A stretch of DNA of 64,000 nucleotides from Microcebus murinus (lineage: Eukaryota; Chordata; Mammalia; Primates; Cheirogaleidae). The notes below the pieces were generated by a model. That model saw nothing but the letters and a program-made list of their open reading frames with translations. It made no database searches and had not been told where the DNA came from. Location: the NCBI RefSeq assembly GCF_040939455.1, contig NC_134122.1:31662001-31726000 (forward strand), given 5' to 3'. This document shows positions 22,590 to 34,239 of this stretch, one piece after another. The translations under genes were made by a program, and so were the position numbers. The stretch's first letter is position 1; every line of letters begins with the position of its first letter.

Positions 22590-22884
22590 TTTGTTTCTGT
22601 TTTTGTTTGAGACAGGGCCTCAATCTGTCACCCAAGCTAGAGTGCAGTGGTGCAACCATAGCTCGCTGCAGCCTTGATTCCTGGGCTCAAGGGATCCTCC
22701 CACCTCAGCCTCCTGAGTAGCTGGTTACTACAGGCACGTGCCCAACCAATTGTTGTATTTTTTGTAGCAATGGGGTCTCACTATATTGCCTAGGCTGGTC
22801 TTGAACTCCTGGCATCAAGCTATCTTCCTGCGTTGGGTTCCCAAAGGGTTGGGATTACAGGTGGAAGCCGTTCACCCAGCCTAT
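22590..22884 (-). repeat. AluJ-type element
   Basis: A nearly full-length dimer read on the minus strand: GAGACAGGGCCTCAATCTGT, GAGTGCAGTGGTGCAACCAT, ending GATTACAGGTGGAAGCCGTT. It has the general primate linker rather than the strepsirrhine one. Confidence 0.88.
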
Positions 22885-23304
22885 TATTTCCTTTAGAACA
22901 ACTTTTCTCTTAGTCCTCTTTACTTGACAGTTTATATCATGTTTGGAAAATAGACGTGATTTTCTTCCTCCTTAATGCCGGTCCATCTGCATCGTGCCCT
23001 TCATCTCAGGGGTGGTCTGCGGCATCTTCTTGCACTCTCACATCTTTCACGCTCATGTTTTTAATCTTTTAATCCCAGACTGGAGGCTTTGATCCTCTAT
23101 CTTCTTACATCACATTTATTTTGTCACTTTGTCACTATTTTAAACCTCTTAACTTTTATCTCTCATTAAGAGTAACTTTTAAGCCCAACTTCCTAGTTTA
23201 AAATTGTAATTTTGTATCTGCTGATTTTAACTTTGTATTACACTTTCATCCTCTCATTTATAGTTTAAGGGTTTCATCTTATTGGTGCTGGTCTTTTGTT
23301 GTTG

Positions 23305-23792
23305 TTGTTGAGACGGAGTCTTGCTCTGTCACCTGGGCTAGAGTGCCATGGCGTTAGCCTAGCTCAGGGGTCCTCAAACTTTTTAAACAGGGGCCAGTTC
23401 ACTGTCCTTCAGACTGTTGGAGGGCCGGACTATACTTTAAAAAAAACTATGAACAAATTCCTATGCACATTGCACATATCTTATTTTGAAGTAAAAAAAA
23501 AACAACAAACGGGCAAAAACACCCGCATATGGCCTGCAGGCTATAGTTTGAAGACGCCTGGTAGCTCACAGCAACCTCAAACTCCTGGGCTCAAGCAATC
23601 CTCCTGCCTCAGCCTCCCAAGTAGCTGGGATTACAGGCATGCGCCACCATGCCTGGCTAATTTTTCTATTTTTAGTAGAGACGGGTCTTGCTCTTGCTCA
23701 GGCTGGTCTCAAACTCCTGAACTCAAGCGATCCTCCCACCTCAGCCTCCCAAAGTGCTAGGATTACATACGTGAACTACCACGCCCGGCCAG
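23305..23792 (-). repeat. Strepsirrhine-type Alu interrupted by a hAT element
   Basis: The outer parts form one minus-strand Alu, from GAGACGGAGTCTTGCTCTGT to CTACCACGCCCGGCCAG. Its right arm (GCGTTAGCCTAGCTCACAGC region) is cut at 23364 and resumes after 23560. Confidence 0.9.
23365..23560. mobile_element. 196-bp non-autonomous hAT transposon inside an Alu
   Basis: The ends are CAGGGGTCCTCAAACT and AGTTTGAAGACGCCTG, imperfect inverted repeats (13 of 16 match). Flanking Alu sequence gives an 8-base target duplication (GCCTAGCT on the left; G--TAGCT on the right, with two bases lost). There is no coding capacity. Because it interrupts an Alu, it moved after that Alu inserted. Confidence 0.85.
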
Positions 23793-23839
23793 TGCTAGTC
23801 TTTTATTTCTTTCATCTTAACTATTTTTCATGATTTTTA

Positions 23840-24138
23840 AAAAATATATATATATATTTTTAAAGACAGGATCTTTCTCTGTCACCTAGTCTGGAGTACA
23901 GTGTTGTCATCCTAGTTCACTGTAACCTCCAACTCCTGGGCTCAAGCGATCCTCCTGCCTCTGCATCCTGAGCAGTTGGGACTACAGGTGTGAGCCGCCA
24001 TGCCCAGCTAATTTTTATATAAAATATTGGGACTTGCTATGTTGATAGGCTAGTCTCAAACTCCTGATCTCAAGTGATCCTTTCACCTCAGCCTCCCAAA
24101 GTGCTGGGACTATGGGACTACAGATGTGAGCCAGGCTA
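23840..24138 (-). repeat. AluJ-type element
   Basis: Minus-strand dimer: AGACAGGATCTTTCTCTGTC, CAACTCCTGGGCTCAAGCGA and CCCAAAGTGCTGGGACTATG. A TA-repeat tail lies at its start on the + strand (23840-23862). Confidence 0.88.
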
Positions 24139-25130
24139 AAAAAGTTATTGGTTTTAAATCTTTGCTGGCTTTTTCATTTTCTCAGCCTAAAATCCTTACT
24201 TCTCTGAGTGGTTCCTTCATCTTAACCTTCCAGGCATTTAATCCTCACAAAACCCTATGCAGCCAGTGCGCTATGATCGTCATTGGGCCTGTTTTGCAGA
24301 TGGAGAAGCTCTTGTCCACAGTCACACGCGAGTGAGGGGAAGGCAAACCCACAGGGCGCTTGGGCCCCACATCTGCTTCCTCTGCTGGCCCAGCCCGGAG
24401 CCCCCCGTAACCCCTACAGGGCAGGTGCCTCAGTCCCCCGGCTCCCTGCAGGTGCCCCTCAGGCTGCCTGTGGGCCTCCCTGCCTTTTCAGAACTGCTCT
24501 TCCCAAAGTCCTCACTCCGGGGGACTTGAGGGGCCATGGCTCCCCTTTCCCTGGGCCATCACTGACCCCTCTGCACAAGCGTCACCCTGGATTTACTGAA
24601 GCATGTGGCTGCCTGGAATCTCATGCCCCCAGGCTTTCTCTAAGGACTTGCACGTTTGCAAATCTGTGGTCTCTGACACCCATGGCCGTGACATGGGTGT
24701 CTGACAACCTGCCGTCAGGGCAGGTTATACCAGGAACTTAGAGGGACCTGGGCAGGAGGGCCCCCCCTGAAGCAGCCACCTTGCCTGTGACCCCTCTGGT
24801 CTGGCCTGATGCTGGAGTCCAGTGTTGGTGCGAGTGCGGACAGGGGAGGGTCTGTGCCAGGCCACTCTGACACACCGATTTGCTGGACGGACAAGCAGTA
24901 TTTTCAGCAAGGCTGCGTGTGGCTTGGCTGCCACGTTGCACAACTCCAGGGGGCGCCTTTACATAGCGCACGTAGATTCTGCTGTGCAGGGGTCCTCCCT
25001 GTGGGTCAGGGAGCAGCTGGCTCTTGCAGAATTTATCCCTAACAGTAATCATCTTTGGGGGCACCTATGACTGGTTCACAGGTGAGGGCATGACACAAGC
25101 CAGCCAGGTAGATTCCTCCCCAGCACCTTC
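24139..25130. other. Intergenic interval, no gene seen
   Basis: Mixed composition with no recognisable gene. A small MIR-like piece may lie near 24230-24330 (CTATGCAGCCAGTGCGCTAT, GTTTTGCAGATGGAGAAGCT). The remainder is unassigned. Confidence 0.5.
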
Positions 25131-25192
25131 CGCCCGCCTCGGCCTCCCAGAGTGCCAGGATTACTATCTAAGTGTTTTAAAAAAAAAAAATT

Positions 25193-25521
<329 letters not shown>

Positions 25522-25800
25522 GTTCCTAAGTTAATTTTACAGTGTTATCTATAAAGGTCTCGAGCAACTTTTAGTAAATTTATTCCAAAATACCTCATAT
25601 TTTGTTGCGGGCTATTCGATAAGTGGTGCTAGGACAATTAGCTGTCCATATGGAAAAAGAATAAAATTAGATTCCCACTTCCCACATACGCAAAAATCAA
25701 CTCTAGATGGATTAAAGAACTACATGTGAAAAGTAAAACTGTAAAACTTTTAAAAGAAAATGTAAAATCGGGAAATGTATCAGATTGGAAGAACCCAAAA
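25522..25800 (+). repeat. L1 LINE fragment
   Basis: ATATGGAAAAAGAATAAAAT, AAATCAACTCTAGATGGATT and TTTTAAAAGAAAATGTAAAA are typical of the ORF2 3' region. Short and broken. Confidence 0.65.
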
Positions 25801-26089
25801 CAATAGTGGCTTAAACAAGCTTTCTCTTACTTAACATTATTTCTATCTCAGGTGTAATCACCATAGCGGTAGGTAAAGAAAAAAAAAACCAAATGAAAAC
25901 AAAACCAGAAAAATTGTTATTTACAGCGATGTCAAGAATGAGGCTCTCTCGCTCGCTCTCTCATTCTCCCCTTCCCTGCTTTCTCGCTCTTGCTCTCTCT
26001 CCCCACAGCCTGTGTTTTTTAATAGTGCAGACTTTATTCACAAATAAAGCTCACAGTAGGGGCAGCCACAGCCTACTACTGGCTGTCCT

Positions 26090-26240
26090 CAGCATCAGTC
26101 TCGTGACCTGGTATTTATTCTTGGGTGTGTCCCTCTCCCAGCTAGACCTGGGCGCCAAGAGAATGGGGACTGTCAGGTCTGTCTCCTCTGCCCCCGTGCC
26201 CTGCACATAGCAGATGTTCAATAAATCCTGGTGCAGAGGA
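26090..26240 (+). repeat. L2 LINE 3' fragment
   Basis: GTGTCCCTCTCCCAGCTAGA, then CCCTGCACATAGCAGATGTT and CAATAAATC, the usual 3' end of L2. Confidence 0.7.
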
Positions 26241-26919
26241 GGAGGCACAAACCCGAGCAGTGAAGTGACTTCAGATCCCCAAGTGCCTTATGGAGCATCG
26301 ACGACAGTAACCTCAGCCCATACAAGGAAATCCTGGGATAGGAGTCGTGGGCCAAGGAGGGGGTACCCCATGGTCCCTGCCCTCTGAGCCCAGCTGAGTG
26401 AAGGGCGACCCATGACAGTGCCCAGTGGCCGGGCGCCATTCACGTGTCCAGGGCATGCGGAGTTACAAAGGTCCTGCCACGTGTTGCAGATGCAGGCGTT
26501 TGGGGACGGACGGTCCCGTTTGTCCAGGTCCGTGCTAGGCCACGCATTAGATGAGGAGGCAGGAAAGCCAACAAAGAAGGGGACTCTGTCCCTGTTCTTG
26601 AAGCCACAGTCAGGGAGGGAGACTGGAGCATCCCGGGAGAAGAGACCCACCTGAGACGTTCGGGTCAAGGTAGGCAGCATGGACAGTAAGGGACGAAGCA
26701 GCTCAGAGAAGTGAGAGATCTGGGAAGACTTCCTGGAGGAGGCAGGGTGGAGCTGAGACCTGGAGAACAGAGAGGAAGTGTCTTCCTGGTGGCCCCAGCC
26801 CTCAGGGACCCAGGCCCTGGCTCACCCCACTTTTCCTTTCATTGTATCCCCGAGAGGGTCTGCTCTCCCCAAATGTCTGGGGAGTTCACAGAGCACAGGT
26901 GACCCTACTGGGATGCAGG

Positions 26920-27200
26920 GAACAGGTCAATCTGCCACTGGAGCCCTGAAGGACCTTGGACAAATCTCTCCCTTTCTCTGGGTCTCAGTTTCCTCATTTG
27001 TGAAATGGGCTCTTCGTACCCATCGCTCTTACACATTTGCTCTAAGGAGAAGGAGATTGTGTGCGGTTTCTAAGCTCCTCAGAGATCACACCACTCAGCC
27101 CCCTTAAATCACAGATGGGGAAACTGAGACCCAGTGAGGCTAAGGGCCCACCCAAGAGCATTCAGTCAGGCTCGACCAGCCCCTGCCTGTGACAGAGATG
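26920..27200. repeat. Two facing MIR fragments
   Basis: A plus-strand MIR (GACCTTGGACAAATCTCTCC to TTTCCTCATTTGTGAAATGG) lies at about 26930-27030. A minus-strand MIR (CAGATGGGGAAACTGAGACC) lies at about 27105-27195. Confidence 0.7.
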
Positions 27201-27539
27201 AAAGGAGTGAAGCTGGGTTCCTCTGGGGGGGTCCCCACTTGGAGAGGGGGTTTGCTGTCTTCTTTGGCACCTTGAAAATGTTAATTGGGGGAAATTATGC
27301 AAAGGAGCCCAGATTGGAGATGCTCATTTGAATCTCAACAGGGTGGCTACATTAAAAATAGCAGGAAGAAGGAGTTAAGTTTGGGGTTGAAGGGAGGCTG
27401 CCAGGTGCCCTGCTCCTGGGCCCCAAGGGGACACCAGGCCTCAGATCCTGAGCGTGGACCGGGTCTCTAACAGCCTGGGGCCCCCAGTGCTGTGGCCTCT
27501 AGTCCCTGGAGTACAATCTTTTCACTCACTGGACACTCC

Positions 27540-28060
27540 AGTGACCAATCTAAAAATCAGTCACTCCTCTGTATATAACCTGCTAAGGCTCCCCAGTGCC
27601 CTCAGGGGAAAGCCAGGCCTCTTAGTCCTGCACTCAACGCCCAACCTGCCAGGGCCCCCAGCCTCTCCCACCACATCCGCAGCCCCACCTGGTGCTCCAG
27701 CTGAGGGAACCTGCCCTGTGGTCACCCCAGCCACTAGGGTGACTCTGAGCCCTTGCGGGGGCCACTCCTGCTGCCTGGAACGGCGGCTCCCCTCTTCCGC
27801 CAGGAGAGCTACAACATCCTTCAAGCACTGGCTCAAAGGTACCTCCCGGTGCCTCCGGGCCAAGCTGGCTGTTTCCGGCTTGCTCTTTCTCCAACACCTT
27901 CCAGAGACTTCTCCTGTCATACTTGCTGTTGGGATTGGCGTGTCCCCAGGTCTGGCCGCCCTAGACTACATGTTCCCTGAGGCTGGGGGCCGTGTTCGGG
28001 TCGTCACGTGGGCCTGGCCCAGCTGAGAGCCTGCTCCTCGGTCCTGCGCAGAGAATGTTC
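27540..28060 (+). repeat. L2 LINE fragment
   Basis: CTGCTAAGGCTCCCCAGTGC, CTGCTGCCTGGAACGGCGGC and CTACATGTTCCCTGAGGCTG follow the order of L2. No intact frame remains. Confidence 0.65.
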
Positions 28061-28211
28061 TGGGTGCGTGACGGCCAGTGGCCTCGGGGCTGCCCCTCTG
28101 TGCCCCCACCGTGCCCCTCCCTGTGGAGACGGCTGCGCCAGGCCTTGGTGACTCTGTGCCCCCACCCTCGCTCAGCCTGTCCTCAAGGGCAGTGGGGAGG
28201 TGGAGGGGACC

Positions 28212-28460
28212 TGGAGGGAGGCTGGTTATTAATTAAAAAGCAAGTCATGCGCAGGTCCTGCCTCGTTCCAGTGTGAACGTCAAGGGTGTTAATTACCAGA
28301 TCGGGCGATAGACCCCGGTTAGGTTTACTCAGGCCGGGGAAGGCTCCTGGCGGTCGGAATATCAATGAGCCCCCGGCCTCCCGGGCTGCGGCCCTGGCTG
28401 ACAGGGGCTGGGAGGCGCAGGGCACCTTGGGGAGGAGGACGGCAATGAAACAGCATTTGC
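28212..28460. promoter_or_regulatory. Candidate conserved noncoding element A
   Basis: A repeat-free, motif-dense segment unlike its flanks. It has TTATTAATTAAAAAG and GTTAATTACC homeodomain-type cores, a TCATGCGCAGG stretch and CGGAATATCAATG. It lies about 13 kb upstream of the GTF2IRD1 promoter. Conservation is inferred from appearance only. Confidence 0.45.
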
Positions 28461-28559
28461 CACCAGGTACCTCTCACCCCGGCTCCCCGAGGGCCAGGTG
28501 GGGCCACACCCTGCCTGTCCACGGCTCACATCGTCTCGCGCCCAACAGCCTTCAAAGAT

Positions 28560-28686
28560 GGGTCCTGTTTTTATGCCCACTTTGGAACGGGGGGCATTAG
28601 GGCACAGAGAGGTTTTGTAACTTCATGAGGTCACACAGCTAGCAAGTGGCAGTGCTGGGACACCAGCCTGTGCCCTTAACCACAAG
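28560..28686 (-). repeat. MIR fragment
   Basis: GCACAGAGAGGTTTTGTAAC, AGGTCACACAGCTAGCAAGT and CCAGCCTGTGCCCTTAACCA are the reverse orientation of MIR. Confidence 0.8.
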
Positions 28687-28919
28687 GGACACAGAAGGAC
28701 CCAGATGAAGTGTGTGGGGGAGTCCTTAGCAGAAAAGGAGAGGGGGAAGGGACCCAGGATGGGCCAGGATCTGGGAGCCAAAGCCACCTTCCACTTCCTG
28801 CCCCCCTCATCACCTGCCCCCACCTCCCTGTGTCCATCCATCCTCCCGGGACCCTCAGCAGCCCAGCTGGGCTGAACCAGCTCAACATGTCTCTGTGTCA
28901 ACCCTGGAAGGCGGTCTCA

Positions 28920-29145
28920 GCTCAGTGATAGTCCCCAGCGGAATTAAAATAGGCCTGACCTAAATACGAGCACAATGTCAGCGCTGAGAATACGGCTGCG
29001 TCAGCACAAACTCCAACCGGGAGGAATAAACGCACTTCGGGATTGACACCCCCCAGCCCGGGAAGGGGCCGGGCTGCCCCAGGCCCAGGGCCGGTGCCAA
29101 CAATATACACGACTGTGAACACTGGACACTACAATGTCTCCCGTG
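28920..29145. promoter_or_regulatory. Candidate conserved noncoding element B
   Basis: A non-repetitive segment with GGAATTAAAATAGGCCTGAC, TGCGTCAGCA at 28997-29006 (MAF/CRE half-site pattern) and GAGGAATAAACGCAC. CpG-containing motifs kept inside a CpG-poor background suggest selection. This is inference. Confidence 0.45.
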
Positions 29146-30239
29146 TGTGCAAACAGACACGAGAGAAAAACACGGCTTCTGTGGCCTGGCTGATGGGAGG
29201 GAGTCAGGAGGGGGTTGGGCAGCCCTCAGCACCACCATTGTCTCCCTGGGGAAACTGAGTCTCTGAGAGGTGCCCACCCATGGCAGCACGGCTCTTGAGT
29301 GGCAGGAGTGGGGAGGCAGGTCTCTTGGTTTCGGGGCAGGAAGAGGAGCTGAGGGACAGAGAACAGGTTCCTGAAGCAGGAGTGTGGGCCCGTGACCCAG
29401 GAGTTCATGCTGGTGGCAATGGCTTTGACTGGCTTTGGGGTGGGGGGTGGTCCCAGGCCTGGGCTGGGCCCCTAAGGTCCAGGCAGACTCCCCTGCCTTG
29501 CAGGGTGCACTAGTGATGCGCAAACTGTGCTCGCCTTGGCAGGGAGGGCTTCTTGGGCCCCGCGGGGCCCCGTACCCAGCAGAACTCCATGTTTGGTTAA
29601 ATACTCTGCTGCTGCTGTCTTGAAATTCTTAATAATTTTATCCTGCGTGTGTGTTTTGTAAGAGAAGCCCAGTGGGACGATGAGCATGACCAGGAGGGGG
29701 AGCTACCCGGGATGGGCTTGCCCCAGCTCCTCACAGCCACGGCCACGCCGCCTTGCAGCGTTGGCCTGGCCCTGAGGGCACGGGGCAGGAGTGTTCAGAG
29801 GGGCTCAAAGTGGGGACAAGACCAGCATGTCCTGTCAAGTGGCCGTTGACAGCCCTGAAGGCTTTCTGTTCAACCAGAACTTGCCTCCAATGCAGAAAGA
29901 AAGCGAGGGCGCCGCAGAACCCCAAGGGGCCACGGGACCCTCTCACGCCCTTCCTTACTCAGGACGGCGCATGGTGGCACACCACGTCCCCTGAATGTGG
30001 TGACACGGGCGGGCAGACGGGGGAGACAGGACAATCCAGAAGCCTCTTCCTTACGCATCATAAGCCAAAGGTGGAGCATTGTTGCATGTCTGCGTATCAA
30101 GGAGCAAAATAAAAACAGCTGAGTTAGTTTTGTGCAGCGTCTCCACCGCCGTGGCAAGAATGACATGCGTGCTGCTCACATGAGGACCCCGGCCCTGTCG
30201 ACTCAGCAGTTCTGCTCACGGGCAAGATGCTCTTATAGC

Positions 30240-30600
30240 TGCGTTTAAAACTAGCCTTGAACAGTATAAAGACAGACGGTAAAGAATTGAAATGGTAAAA
30301 TGCTAATAATTTAAAATTTTAGTGTTTCCTTACTAAGAATGACATTAAATAGCAAATAAAAATAAAAAACATGTGATAAGTCAAGAGAGACTAAGGAAGA
30401 GAAGAAAAAGCTTTATATTTTAGTACCTTTAAGGACACATTTTTGTCTGCTTTTTGAACAATGTGTCCCACATTTTCATTCCGCAATTAAGTAGCTCGCC
30501 CTGGCCCTGGGTCCGAACCATTCAGAGTAGGAAGAATGAAGATTGTTTTCTATTTTCTTTTTCTTTATCCAGTTCTTGGCAAACTAGAATGAGGAGGGGC
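30240..30600. other. AT-rich intergenic interval
   Basis: An AT-rich stretch between GC-rich neighbours. The end TTTGAACAATGTGTCCCACA resembles an old DNA transposon or LINE end, but I cannot name it. No gene. Confidence 0.4.
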
Positions 30601-31307
30601 CTCCTGCCCCCAGACCCACCCTGTCCCGGGCCCAGCTCAGCAGAGCCCCATTGCAGACAGGGTCCAGGGAAAGAGGCCAGAAGGCAGCTGGAGCTCAGCC
30701 CTCGGCTGATGAGCCCCGGGGGCGCTCACTAGGAAAGCTGGGCTGGTCAGCAGTGGGGACAGCTCCTGGGCAGGTGCCTCCCTCCAGGCTGCTGGATTGG
30801 CTCTCCTGAGGAGACAGCAGGAGCTCAGAGTCAGAGCCCAGCACCCGCGTGCCTCCTGAAGCCCACCCCTCCACCCTCCCTCACAGCCCCTTCTTTCGGC
30901 CACTCACTCCAGCACAGCTCTGCCAGGCCCTGACTCAGGTGCAGAGACCCAGAGAACCCCCAGATGGGGCTCCAGCCGGTGGCAACCTCTGGTCCCAAGA
31001 GAAAGGTATGTGGTTTCAAAGTGCCATGGGCCCACAGAGGCCCAGCAGGAGCTGACCAGCCTGAGACAGGGCTCCCTGCCAGAGGCAGGGATGTGCACTG
31101 AGCCCGAGAGGTGAACAGGCAGATGAGGGGGCAGTGAGGACACTCGCCCAGGTGGCCACCGTCCAGGAGCCTTGGGGCTCTCTGAGTGCCCAGCTATCCC
31201 TGCCGTGTTATCCTGACAGTAGCCCAAGGAGCCCTCAGGGCCCGCCCAGCGCACAAGCAGAAGATCCTGCCTCGGGATCAAGAGGTCCCAGCACTCTGGG
31301 TGCAGGC

Positions 31308-31702
31308 CTCCCGTCTCAGCCTGTCGGCGCTGCTGTAACAAAATACCCAAGACCAGCCAATTTATAAACAATAGAAATGTATTGTTTGCGGTTCTGGAGG
31401 CTGGAAGTCCAAGACCAAGGCTCCAGCAGGTTTGGTGTCTGGGGAGGGCCTGGTCTCTGCTTCCAAGATGGTGCCTTGAACATTGTGTCCCCACGTGGTG
31501 AAAGGGACGGAAGGGCCAGAGAAGAGCCTAAGCTAGTTCCCTCCAGCCCTGCATAGAGCACGACTAGTCGCCCATTTGTGAAGGCAGAGCCCTTACCATT
31601 TAATCTCTTACCATAAAGGCCCCACTTCTTAATACTACTATAATGGGGATGAAGTATCAGCACAAATTTTGGAGGGAACACCACCATTCAAGCCACAGCA
31701 AA
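31308..31702 (-). repeat. MLT1-like MaLR LTR
   Basis: The + strand reads GTAACAAAATACCCAAGACC, GCGGTTCTGGAGGCTGGAAG, TGTGTCCCCACGTGGTGAAA and TTTTGGAGGGAACACCACCA. That is the inverse order of an MLT1 LTR, nearly complete. Confidence 0.8.
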
Positions 31703-32307
31703 GCCCTAGACAGGCCCACCCACCCCTCTTTCAATCAACAAAAATCTATCTCAGTTCCTCACGCAGTGTTCTGGGTGCAATACATAGAGCAGAGAACCAG
31801 ACGGACCAGAACTCTCTCGTGGGGACAGATAGCTGGAAGGGAGCAAGAGGCCGGCGAGGGACAGTCTCGGCTGTCACAGGTGACGGGAAGCTCCAGGGCC
31901 AGCAGGGCTTTGGATGGAGTGGACCTGGACAGACTGTTTCTCAGAGCTGGATGCTGCTTTCAGGGGTCCTAAGTGATGTCCAGAGGCATTGAGGAGCACC
32001 CTAAGGAGGTCCCAGCAGGCAGGAGCTGAGGCCCAGAGCAAACATCAGAACAAATTAGAGAGTGGCTCTGCTCTGAGCACAGGAGCTGACCTGTAATGGC
32101 AGCCCCAGGGTGGCCTGGACTTGAGTCTCCAGCTTGTCCCTGGGACACAGCCTACCTAACCCCTGAGGCCCCAAGGAGTCTAGACGTCTACTGTGTCTGT
32201 CCTCCCAGGTTCCTGGCCTGCCTTCCCCCGGGGCCCCTTAGGCTGCAGGGAGCTGGGGCTGGGGCCACACGGTGTGTGGCGTCCTGATAGCTAATGCCCT
32301 GGAGCCT

Positions 32308-32643
32308 TTTTTTTTCTTTCTTTTTCTTTGAGACAGAGTCTCACTCTGTTGCCCGGGCTAGAGTGCCGTGGTGTCAGCCTAGCTCACAGCAACCTCAATC
32401 TCCTGGGCTCAAGCGATCCTCCTGCCTCAGCCTCCCAAGTAGCTGGGACTACAGGCATGCGCCACCATGCTCAGCTAATTTTTTCTATATATTTTTAGTT
32501 GGCCAATTAATTTCTTTCTATTTTTAGTAGAGACGGGTCTCGCTCTTGCTCAGTCTGGTTTCGAACTACTGAACTTGAGCAATCTTCTTGCCTTGGCCTC
32601 CCAGAGAGCTAGGATTATAGGCATGAGCCACCGTGCCCGGCCT
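32308..32643 (-). repeat. Full-length strepsirrhine-type Alu
   Basis: Minus-strand dimer from TTTGAGACAGAGTCTCACTC to CCACCGTGCCCGGCCTG, with the linker AGTTGGCCAATTAATTTCTT on the + strand. Confidence 0.92.
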
Positions 32644-32749
32644 GCCCTGAACAGTTCCAACCTGTTGGCATGCGGTAACTCAATTCCCACAGCAAACTCC
32701 ATGGGGTGAGCAATCTCTTCAAACCCATTTGATTTGTGGGGACACTTAT

Positions 32750-32975
32750 AGCCTGAGCAAGAACGAGACCCCATCTCTAAAAATAGAAAAACTAGTGGGT
32801 GTGGTGGTCCGTGCATGTAGTCCCAGCTACTCGGGAGGCTACAGCAGGAGGATCGCTTGAGTCCAGTTGTTTGAGGTCGCTGTGAGCTATGATGATGCCA
32901 CTGCACGCTAGTCCGGGCAACAGGGGGAGACCTTATCTCAACAGGGGGAGACCTTGTCTCAAAAAACAACAACAA
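32750..32975 (+). repeat. Partial Alu with duplicated end
   Basis: It starts in the left arm (CCTGAGCAAGAACGAGACCC) and runs to the tail. The end segment CAACAGGGGGAGACCTT occurs twice in tandem near 32918-32961, before a CAA-repeat tail. Confidence 0.85.
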
Positions 32976-32997
32976 CAAACAAACAAGGAAGGAAGGA

Positions 32998-33100
32998 AGG
33001 ACACTTAGACACAGAGAGGTGAGATTATTTGTCCAAGACACCAGCTAATAAGGTGCAGGGCTGAGATTTGTACCACTAACCACTAGGCTAAACGATCTCT
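32998..33100 (-). repeat. MIR fragment
   Basis: CACAGAGAGGTGAGATTATT, CAAGACACCAGCTAATAAGG and ACCACTAACCACTAGGCTAA show a minus-strand MIR. Confidence 0.72.
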
Positions 33101-34064
33101 TTATCTCTTGGTTCCCTTTGGTTTCAGCTTAGATGGCCCAGCCCCTTTTAGACTCCATTTAGGATGAAGCCGAGAAAAATTCATTAGAATGTTCGATAAC
33201 TCCTCTCATTAGACAAAATAAAAAACGGAGGCTCAGGGAGGGAAAGGGACTTGCCTGCAGTTGCACAGCGACTCTTGACTCCCTGCGGAGGCTCTGGAGG
33301 GGGGCGAGCAGTCCCATCCTGCCACCTGGACACTTCCCTTCTGAGATCTGAAAGGGTCCTGGCCCTCAGTCTCAGGGGACCTGCCAGGCACGAACTTGGT
33401 GATCGGGCAGTTTGTGCCACGAGGCAGGTGGGGGCTGACACCCACCTGTGGTTACAGGGATGTGGAGAGGAGGCTGGGATGGCGGGATCCTGGCTCCTTT
33501 TGTCCGTGTACTCCTCCCCCAACGCCTCTGGAACAAGAACACACGTCTGCCTTCCTCAGGGGCCTGAGCGGATGAGTTGACTTCACCTTCTACCTGGGTT
33601 GCCTCCCCCTGTCTTTTTCTAAGCAGCCCAGCCCCAAAGGTGCAGCTCCCGGCCGGCCGGCCCCCCTTCCCTGACCACTTCTCCCCCCTCCCAAACTTCC
33701 AAATGGGCTGGTCTCCATGTGTGCTCTTGCTGTTGGCACCAAGGCCACTGTCTGTGACCTTGGTCCAGAACAGCCGCCTTTTAAATCAACTTCAATGCCA
33801 GTTCAAGTAAATTAACATTTCTCTCTCAGATGCACCCTCGGGGCAGGGCTTGCAGGCTCTCATGACCACATGGGCACTCCCAAGACCCCTCCATAAAAAA
33901 GCTTCCTTTTTCCTTTCCATGTGAGCCGTCTCGTACCTGCTATGCCAGTGCAGAGGGTCCTGTGTGTGGCCCAACGCAGCAGCCAGGGGGAAGGGGAAGC
34001 TGCAGGACGACCTTCCAGGTTGTGGGGACAGGAGTGTTGTGCCTCTTTTTTAAATTTTGTAAAG

Positions 34065-34235
34065 ATGGCTGGGTGTGGTGGCATGCACCTGCAGTCCCAG
34101 CTGCACTGGAGGTGGGTGGGAGGATGGCTTGAGCCCAGGAGTTCAAATGTAGCCTGGGCAATATAGTGAGACCCTCATCTCTAAATAAATAAAATAAAAT
34201 AAAATAAAATAAAATAAAATAAAATAAGTAAAACA
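34065..34235 (+). repeat. Alu monomer with (TAAAA)n tail
   Basis: GGCTGGGTGTGGTGGCATGC to GGGCAATATAGTGAGACCCT, then about 50 bases of AAAAT repeats. It is a single arm, so either a monomer or a truncated copy. Confidence 0.82.
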
Positions 34236-34239
34236 TTTT

